From a virus: a stretch of DNA of 20,419 bases. The position numbers were made by a program, and so were the translations under genes. Positions 15,287 to 20,419 of this stretch are shown piece by piece. The DNA lies in IMG/VR virus record IMGVR_UViG_3300022752_006029, positions 1 to 20,419 of that record. One strand, written 5' to 3'. Each line of letters begins with the position of its first letter. Position 1 is the stretch's first letter. Below the pieces are notes generated by a model. It ran no database searches, was not told the origin of the DNA, and worked only from the letters and a program-made list of their open reading frames with translations.

Positions 15287-16659
15287 GTGACATCAAGCTG
15301 GTTATATTTGATCTGGATGGTGTTTTGGTGGATTCCCGGGAATTGCATTATGTTTCATTGAATCGTGCCTTGGAAGATGTGGATAAAAAATATATAATAA
15401 CAAAAGAAGAACATCTTTCCACATTTGATGGACTTAGCACGACGAAAAAGTTAAAGATTCTTTCTGAAAAGAAAGGTTTACCAGAAGAATATCATAAAAA
15501 GATATGGGAATTAAAACAAAAATATACAACAGAAATTATTGATAATTTTCAGGAAGATCAAAGAATAAAGGAAATTCTTAAAAAAATAAAACAAGATGGC
15601 AAAAAGATTTGTTGTTGCACAAATTCTATAAGAGAAACTTCAAAAATACAATTGCTAAGAAAAGGATTTTTTGAATATATAGATTATTTGTTTTCAAATG
15701 AAGACGTCACACACCCAAAACCAAGTGCAGAAATGTATTTGCGGGCGATGTTGGTTTGCCATGTAAATCCGGATGAAACTGTTATTGTAGAGGATTCACA
15801 TATTGGAAGAAAAGCAGCACAAAGATCCGGGGCACATCTTTTTGCTGTAAAAAATAGCAATGATTTGAACTATGAAAAACTAAAAGCTTTTATAGATAAG
15901 AAAGAGACACATATGATTAAACCAAAATGGCAGGGCAGAGGAGATGTTCGGGTTCTTATTCCTATGGCAGGAGCAGGTTCCCGTTTTGAAAAAGCAGGGT
16001 ATACATTCCCTAAACCTCTTATTGAAGTGCGAGGAAAGCCCATGATTCAGGTTGTTATAGAGAATCTTAATATTGATGCAGAACATGTTTTTATAGTGCA
16101 AAAAGAACATTATGAAAAATATAATTTAAAAAATCTTTTAAATATTATTTCTCCCAATTGCAAAATTGTTCAAACACAGGGAATAACTGAAGGAGCGGCC
16201 TGCACAACTCTTTTGGCGAAAGAATATTTTAATGATGATAAAGCTCTTATTATTGCCAATTCAGACCAATTTATTGAATGGGATAGCAACGAGTTCATGT
16301 ATTCCATGATTGCAGATAATATTGATGCGGGAATACTGACTTTTAATTCGACCCACCCCAAATGGAGTTATGCAAAGGTTAATGATGACGGGTTTGTTTG
16401 TGAGGTTGCAGAAAAGAATCCCATCAGCAACATAGCCACTGTGGGTGTTTATTATTGGAAACGGGGATCGGACTATGTCAAATATGCCGAGCAAATGATA
16501 AACAAAAATATCCGGGTTAATAATGAATTTTATGTTTGCCCTGTGTTCAATGAAGCCATACAAGACGGAAAGAAAATAAAAGTATTCAATATTGAAAAGA
16601 TGTGGGGGCTGGGCACGCCGGAAGATTTGGATTATTATCTTAAAAACCGACCAGAATGA
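15283..16659 (+). CDS. HAD phosphatase fused to sugar-1-phosphate nucleotidyltransferase
   Basis: This 458-aa protein has two enzymes in one chain. Residues 1-~205 are a beta-phosphoglucomutase/phosphatase-type HAD: motif I DLDGVLVDS (D10, D12), motif II CCTNS (S115 region), motif III HPKPSAEMY (K146), motif IV VEDSHIG (E170-D171). Residues ~218-458 are a GT-A nucleotidyltransferase: LIPMAGAGSRFEKAGYTFPK (225-244, NTP-binding loop with Lys244), GKPMIQ, ANSDQF with Asp328 (325-330) and IEKMWGLGTPEDL near the end, as in GlmU/RmlA-like proteins. It probably removes one phosphate from a bisphosphate made by the preceding kinase and then forms the NDP-sugar. The nucleotide used is not evident. It is translationally coupled by ATGA at both ends. 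Confidence 0.9.
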   Translation: MSDIKLVIFDLDGVLVDSRELHYVSLNRALEDVDKKYIITKEEHLSTFDGLSTTKKLKILSEKKGLPEEYHKKIWELKQKYTTEIIDNFQEDQRIKEILKKIKQDGKKICCCTNSIRETSKIQLLRKGFFEYIDYLFSNEDVTHPKPSAEMYLRAMLVCHVNPDETVIVEDSHIGRKAAQRSGAHLFAVKNSNDLNYEKLKAFIDKKETHMIKPKWQGRGDVRVLIPMAGAGSRFEKAGYTFPKPLIEVRGKPMIQVVIENLNIDAEHVFIVQKEHYEKYNLKNLLNIISPNCKIVQTQGITEGAACTTLLAKEYFNDDKALIIANSDQFIEWDSNEFMYSMIADNIDAGILTFNSTHPKWSYAKVNDDGFVCEVAEKNPISNIATVGVYYWKRGSDYVKYAEQMINKNIRVNNEFYVCPVFNEAIQDGKKIKVFNIEKMWGLGTPEDLDYYLKNRPE

Positions 16660-17105
16660 TTCTTATATCACATCGAGGCAACCTAAACGGAAAGAACGGT
16701 AAAACGGAAAACAATCCGCATATCATAGATGATGTTTTAAAAAAGGGATATGATTGTGAAATTGATATTCATACAGTAGAGGGAATTGTTCACTTAGGTC
16801 ACGATAATCCTGTTTATCCTGTCGGATTGAATTGGCTTAAAGAAAGAAAAGAACATATCTGGGTACATTGCAAAGACGTTGCTTCAATGGAACTGATGCA
16901 ACACCATAAAGAGCTTAATTATTTTTGGCATGAAAATGATGTCATGACTCTTACAAGCCATGGATACATCTGGGTTTATCCCGGAAAACAACCGGTTAAA
17001 GACAGTATTGCTGTGATGCCTGAAACTAACAATGAATTTGTTTCAGTTTGTTCCGGAATCTGTTCGGACGTTATTGAAACTTACAAAAGCTTGGATTTCT
17101 TGTAA
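16656..17105 (+). CDS. Short GDPD/PI-PLC-like phosphodiesterase
   Basis: This 149-aa protein begins with ILISHRGN (2-9), which places the catalytic HRG at the start. The metal/phosphate ligands EIDIHT (35-40) and LGHDNP (47-52) follow, giving the HRG...ExD...HD set of glycerophosphodiester phosphodiesterases. Family members are usually ~240-300 aa TIM barrels. This one ends after a CSGICSDVI segment that resembles the late strand, so it may be a compact or compressed barrel and not a fragment. Its partner could be a phosphodiester-linked polyol or glycerol unit in the glycan. It overlaps the nucleotidyltransferase by ATGA upstream and converges on the minus-strand gene with a 25-base overlap. 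Confidence 0.75.
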   Translation: MILISHRGNLNGKNGKTENNPHIIDDVLKKGYDCEIDIHTVEGIVHLGHDNPVYPVGLNWLKERKEHIWVHCKDVASMELMQHHKELNYFWHENDVMTLTSHGYIWVYPGKQPVKDSIAVMPETNNEFVSVCSGICSDVIETYKSLDFL

Positions 17106-17716
17106 TCTTCCAGCATTTTAAGATTTTTATCAAGTTCGTGGTACATGGCCCATCCCAGCTTTTCCACCACATAACGTGTGCCGTGATTGCCCGGGACAGG
17201 ATCTCGTTCAGGAATTAGATAATATTTTCCGCTTTGTTTGGCCAGATCTGCGATGCATCTTTCAATTGAATAGTCTACCTTTTCAATATAATGAATGGCC
17301 CATTTGGTGAATTTATGCATGAAACGAAAATCATTTTCGCGGGCAAAGAAAACGTCGGTGCTGAACCATGGGTCACCTGTCCATCGACATCCCGCATAAA
17401 CATAATCTTTTTCCTCCATCAATTTTAAGATATCTATCACTTTTTGTTCATCCAAAAGCCAGCTATCCACACTCAGTTTGATCCAGTTTTTAACACCGTT
17501 ATCCTTCAAAAGATTATATCCTCCTATCATCATGTCGGTATCGCCTTCGATATGACCCCGGTTACCACAACGAAAATCACAAATCTCATCTGCCTTATTT
17601 CCATTATAACAATAAGCAATATGAGGTTTGATTATTTTGTAAGAATTAAGTATTTCTTTCAAATATGGCCAATACTCTTCCCGGTTATAGCAAGTAACAA
17701 TAAAGTTTACATCCAT
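17081..17716 (-). CDS. Putative GT-A glycosyltransferase on the opposite strand
   Basis: This 211-aa protein begins with a GT-A-like strand MDVNFIVTCYNREEYWPYLK. It has HIAYCYNGN (32-40), the segment RGHIEGDTDMMIGGYNLLKD (53-72) resembling the donor-site helix, and WIKLSVDSWLLDE (78-90), where D84 occupies a DXD-like position. DYVYAGCRWTGDPWFSTDVF (104-123) follows. Enzymes of this kind appear in capsule clusters and giant virus genomes. The 3' end overlaps the GDPD-like gene by 25 bases on the other strand. It is the only minus-strand gene in the glycan block, so it must have its own promoter, likely in the 71-base divergent region at 17717-17787. No signal peptide is seen. Confidence 0.72.
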   Translation of the reverse strand: MDVNFIVTCYNREEYWPYLKEILNSYKIIKPHIAYCYNGNKADEICDFRCGNRGHIEGDTDMMIGGYNLLKDNGVKNWIKLSVDSWLLDEQKVIDILKLMEEKDYVYAGCRWTGDPWFSTDVFFARENDFRFMHKFTKWAIHYIEKVDYSIERCIADLAKQSGKYYLIPERDPVPGNHGTRYVVEKLGWAMYHELDKNLKMLEDYKKSKLL

Positions 17717-17743
17717 GCTTTTAATTAAAGAATGTTTTTATAA

Positions 17744-17759
17744 TTCAACAATTGTTGAA
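17744..17759. promoter_or_regulatory. Perfect 16-bp palindrome in a divergent intergenic region
   Basis: TTCAACAATTGTTGAA is identical to its reverse complement and sits in the 71 bases between the two divergent glycosyltransferase genes. It contains TTGTTG on both strands. On the plus strand TTGTTG (17752-17757) is followed after 18 bases by TAAATT (17776-17781). On the minus strand it is followed after 17 bases by TTAATT. The palindrome could thus supply -35-like elements to two divergent promoters or be an operator. The promoter reading is inference and the boxes are weak. Confidence 0.5.
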
Positions 17760-17787
17760 AAATAATTCTTACCCCTAAATTAACCAT

Positions 17788-18711
17788 ATGACACCCGAAC
17801 AAATGCAGGAACAGGTTCGTCATGCCACAAGAAACCGCATGCGTTATGTGTATCAGTTTGTTAACAAGGATTTTTTTAAAATAAATGTTCCGGAAACAAA
17901 GACAAATCTTAAGATTGCTGTTTTATTGTCTGGAGGTCTTAGAAATTTTGCGATTACGCAAGAATGGGCAAACAAATTCATGATTGACCCAATTAAAGCA
18001 GATGTGTTTGTTCATGGTTGGTGTAGCAAAGATGGAGTTGAAAAAGATTCAGAAACTGTCATGGGGTACCACAATATCAAAGAGTTTAAGATTCAAGATA
18101 GAAGCAAGGTTAAAATACCTGTACCAGAAGTAATGCACCACAAATATCCAGATCATGTGAATCGGGGATGGGGAATGGAAGTGGCGGATCATGTTTTAGG
18201 ACAACTTTATAATATAAAAGGATGTTATGATTTGATTGAGCAATATGAAAAGAAAAATGGTTTTCAATATGATGTAATTGTCCGGGGTCGTCCTGATGAA
18301 TTCTGGTTTGATCGGCTTCAGGATGCTGATCTTGAATTTGTTGCTAAAAACAATGTGTTGGGCACACCGCAGCATTATATTTCGGTAATATCAGGAGGTC
18401 ATGTGAATGATCGATTTGCCATGGGTAATCACGAAATAATCCGTCGTTATTGTGAAATGTTTAATTTTGTTGAGGATTATGCAAAATTGGCAGGAAATGA
18501 CGAAGCTACAGAATTTTATGTAGATCATCACGTGAGAAACACTATGCGGGATGTTCCTCTTCATAATATTGATGCAACATTCATGTTGGAATATCCCGGG
18601 GACTATCCAATGGAGCGGGGCTTCAATCCAACTAACATGCGCCATTTGGAACAAAACGACAGCAACGTGGCAATTGCAGAAGCTGAAAGCATAAAGAAAA
18701 CTGTTGGGTGA
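17788..18711 (+). CDS. Putative glycosyltransferase of the LSGGLRN / RGRPD type
   Basis: This 307-aa protein has the strings IAVLLSGGLRNFAIT (43-57), ADVFVHGW (71-78), NIKGCYDLIEQYEKKNGFQY (142-161), DVIVRGRPDEFWFD (162-175) and NDRFAMGN (207-214). I recall this set from a family in viruses, capsule clusters and plants (DUF7796-like, probably glycosyltransferases), in which an R(x)RPD motif and a Q...C...YE stretch recur. There is no clear DXD, so the catalytic assignment is weak. It starts 71 bases after the divergent minus-strand gene and has no Shine-Dalgarno sequence. It overlaps the next gene by GTGA, indicating a coupled pair. Family membership is from memory. Confidence 0.7.
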   Translation: MTPEQMQEQVRHATRNRMRYVYQFVNKDFFKINVPETKTNLKIAVLLSGGLRNFAITQEWANKFMIDPIKADVFVHGWCSKDGVEKDSETVMGYHNIKEFKIQDRSKVKIPVPEVMHHKYPDHVNRGWGMEVADHVLGQLYNIKGCYDLIEQYEKKNGFQYDVIVRGRPDEFWFDRLQDADLEFVAKNNVLGTPQHYISVISGGHVNDRFAMGNHEIIRRYCEMFNFVEDYAKLAGNDEATEFYVDHHVRNTMRDVPLHNIDATFMLEYPGDYPMERGFNPTNMRHLEQNDSNVAIAEAESIKKTVG

Positions 18712-19487
18712 ACGTTTCTTTTTTCCAAACTTATGGGGATCGTCTGCCTCTTCTAAAGATTCGGGCTGAAGACAAATGCTTTCAAAATTTTATAGATAAT
18801 TTTGATCTGAATATTATCTCTTTGCATAATCCAACGGAAGATGTGAAGGAGTATGTCAAAAACAATAAAATCGTCAAAAACTGCATGTTGTTTGTTTTTA
18901 ACAACAATTCTTATTGCGATTGTATCCGATATTTGATGAGTTTTTTGGAAAAAAAGCCCATAAAAAAGTTTTTCTTTTATCAGGATGATACCTTTTCCTA
19001 TGAAACTACTGATAAAAACCAAGAGGATTTAAAGCATCTGGTGTTTAACACAGATCACCAAATGATTAATTTGTCTTATAAAATTGAATATCTTGTGGAA
19101 AAAGGAAAATGGACGGAAAAAAACAAAAAGATTTTGTATCAAACAGAATCATTCAAATTGTATGATACAGACACTTTTGATTTCCGGGACAGCGGTTTAT
19201 GGGGTTTTGATGATTCGTGTTTTGTTTGCACACCAGAACGGTTAAAAACCATATTTGATTCCAATTATTTTAATTTTCCGGACATATGGAATGCTGAACA
19301 TTATTTGAAACATAAATTTGAAAATAACAGATCTTCAAGATATATCACGGACGTTTCTTTTTTTATAAATTATAATATTTTGGGAAGAAATACCGAAGCA
19401 AAAAACTTGGAACGATTAAAAGAAAGGGTAAAAATGTCAGACTCCTCTTTACAAATGCTTTCGGATTATTATAATCAACGACGATGA
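18708..19487 (+). CDS. Possible glycosyltransferase (GT-A-like, DXD-type motif)
   Basis: This 259-aa protein uses GTG as start within the upstream stop (GTGA). The most telling segment is KKFFFYQDDTFSYET (86-100), where YQDD could be a DXD metal site at the end of a strand as in GT-A folds. VNVSFFQTYGDRLPLLKIRA forms the first strand and loop, and GLWGFDDSCFVCTPERLKTI (163-182) resembles an acceptor-loop or late strand. The remainder is Asn/Lys/Phe-rich. No specific family is recognised, and the assignment rests on this motif and the location between glycosyltransferase and GMP-reductase-like genes. Its stop overlaps the start of the last gene by ATGA. Confidence 0.5.
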   Translation: MNVSFFQTYGDRLPLLKIRAEDKCFQNFIDNFDLNIISLHNPTEDVKEYVKNNKIVKNCMLFVFNNNSYCDCIRYLMSFLEKKPIKKFFFYQDDTFSYETTDKNQEDLKHLVFNTDHQMINLSYKIEYLVEKGKWTEKNKKILYQTESFKLYDTDTFDFRDSGLWGFDDSCFVCTPERLKTIFDSNYFNFPDIWNAEHYLKHKFENNRSSRYITDVSFFINYNILGRNTEAKNLERLKERVKMSDSSLQMLSDYYNQRR

Positions 19488-20419
19488 AAAAAGAACCTGC
19501 TCTTGGATTTGAAGATGTTGTGCTGATTCCAAAATACAGCGAACTTCAGACACGTAAAGATGCACATACCAAGGTTTTTATTGCTAACAATATCTTTAGA
19601 GTACCCGTTTGTCCTTCGAATATGGTTTGTACAATCAATCAAGAGCTAAGTCGTTTTCTTTCTGAAAATCAATATTTCTATGTGATGCATCGATTCGGAG
19701 ATACGGTCGGTTTTGTCAGAACAGCCAACAATGAAAATTGGAAATTTATCAGCATCTCTGTTGGGGTAAACGAAAAATGCACCAAAGTAATTGATCAGCT
19801 AAAGGAAGAAAATCTCAAGGTGGACTGTATTTTGATTGATGTTGCTCATGGTCACCATGTTCTTGTCAAACAAGCCATAGCAAAGATTAAAAAGGATTTT
19901 CCAGATACTTTTGTAATAGCAGGGAATGTAACAACCAAAGAAGGTACTCAGGATCTTAAAGATTGGGGTGCGGATATGGTTAAAATTTCTATTGGAACTG
20001 GCCGAGCATGCATTACAAAAGATAAAACAGGATTTACTCTTCCTATTTTCTCATGCATTCAGGAGTGTGCGGAAGTTGAAGTTCCCATCATGGCAGATGG
20101 TGGAGTTCGTTGTCACGGGGATATTGCGAAAAGTATTGTGGCAGGATCATCAATCAATATGATCGGAAGCATGTTTGCCGCTTGTTCAGATAGTCCCGCC
20201 GATACCATATATGAATATCCGGTTATTGATTCTAAAAGCGATGATTATTTCAAAAAACCGAAAATATATAAAAAATATTTTGGTTCTGCCAGTTTCCAAA
20301 ACAAGATGATTACTAATCAAAAGGTTGAAAATATAGAAGGAACAACGGTTTTGGTGGAACAAAATCCCAAAACATATGCACAAATGCTTTTGGAAATAGA
20401 ACAGGATCTCCAGAGTAGC
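19484..20419 (+). CDS. GMP reductase / IMP dehydrogenase-family enzyme (3' end outside window)
   Basis: The open frame has 312 codons and is still open at the right edge. The start is an ATG sharing ATGA with the preceding stop. The N-terminus LGFEDVVLIPKYSELQTRKD is typical of the family, followed by PSNMVCTIN (44-52). LIDVAHGHH (117-125), VIAGNVTT (144-151), VKISIGTGRACITKDKTGF (166-184) with catalytic Cys176 and a Thr two residues on, and PIMADGGVRCHGDIAKSIVAG (201-221) match the loop, flap and phosphate-binding elements of GuaC. The residue before Cys is Ala where S-V-C is usual (GRAC here). The CBS domains of IMPDH are absent, which favours GMP reductase (GMP to IMP, NADPH) or a related activity. 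Its place after glycosyltransferases hints at a link to purine or nucleotide-sugar supply. Confidence 0.87.
   Translation, partial: MKKEPALGFEDVVLIPKYSELQTRKDAHTKVFIANNIFRVPVCPSNMVCTINQELSRFLSENQYFYVMHRFGDTVGFVRTANNENWKFISISVGVNEKCTKVIDQLKEENLKVDCILIDVAHGHHVLVKQAIAKIKKDFPDTFVIAGNVTTKEGTQDLKDWGADMVKISIGTGRACITKDKTGFTLPIFSCIQECAEVEVPIMADGGVRCHGDIAKSIVAGSSINMIGSMFAACSDSPADTIYEYPVIDSKSDDYFKKPKIYKKYFGSASFQNKMITNQKVENIEGTTVLVEQNPKTYAQMLLEIEQDLQSS

Noticed and set aside
19968-20383. Short open frames on both strands at the right edge
   Set aside because: They are shadows of the GMP-reductase-like frame, which is open to the window end with a full set of family motifs.
1-20419. tRNA, rRNA, CRISPR array, insertion sequence, integrase or attachment site
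   Set aside because: No cloverleaf, regularly spaced repeat, transposase, recombinase or terminal inverted repeats were seen by eye. A tRNAscan or repeat search would be decisive.

Overview
The window looks like a stretch of a large tailed-phage genome (Caudoviricetes, probably a T4-like or jumbo myovirus), or a prophage or metagenomic contig of one. The evidence is: a PhoH-like ATPase; very long tail-fibre-type proteins built from Trp-rich shaft repeats, a LamG-type domain, a carbohydrate-binding-like domain and phage C-terminal repeats; almost no intergenic DNA; and many ATGA, GTGA or TAATG stop/start overlaps. The DNA is AT-rich by eye. Shine-Dalgarno sequences are mostly absent, which suggests translational coupling and perhaps a host that does not rely on them (for example Bacteroidota or Cyanobacteria). 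The host cannot be named from the sequence.

Layout. Positions 1-446: the end of one unidentified gene and a small unidentified gene. Positions 456-1961: a PhoH-like ATPase and a P-loop kinase-like protein. Positions 1992-7171: three virion or adhesion genes, namely a repeat-rich tail fibre (518 aa), a 993-aa multidomain LamG fibre, and a 213-aa structural-type protein on the minus strand. Positions 7195-20419: a glycan-biosynthesis block of about 15 genes, all on the plus strand except one, ending in a GMP-reductase-like gene that runs off the right edge.

The glycan block contains: five consecutive glycosyltransferase or glycosyltransferase-like genes (7195-11012); two SAM methyltransferases (11002-12347); a precursor cassette of a zinc-type dehydrogenase, a compact fused thiamine-diphosphate enzyme, an HldE-like PfkB sugar kinase and a HAD phosphatase-nucleotidyltransferase fusion (12344-16659); a short GDPD-like phosphodiesterase; three more glycosyltransferase-like genes (one on the minus strand); and the GMP-reductase-like enzyme.

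Read together, the phage appears to encode both the synthesis of an activated (nucleotide-linked) sugar or polyol and the enzymes that polymerise and methylate it. The adjacent position suggests that the product decorates the tail fibres, the capsid, or the infected cell's surface. The kinase - phosphatase - nucleotidyltransferase logic parallels the bacterial ADP/GDP-heptose route, but with a thiamine-diphosphate (transketolase/E1-like) enzyme and a dehydrogenase in place of an isomerase. This cassette is the best candidate here for an undescribed system. No tRNA, rRNA, CRISPR array, insertion sequence or integrase was seen, and no gene-free stretch exceeds 300 bases. The longest is the 71-base divergent region at 17717-17787.
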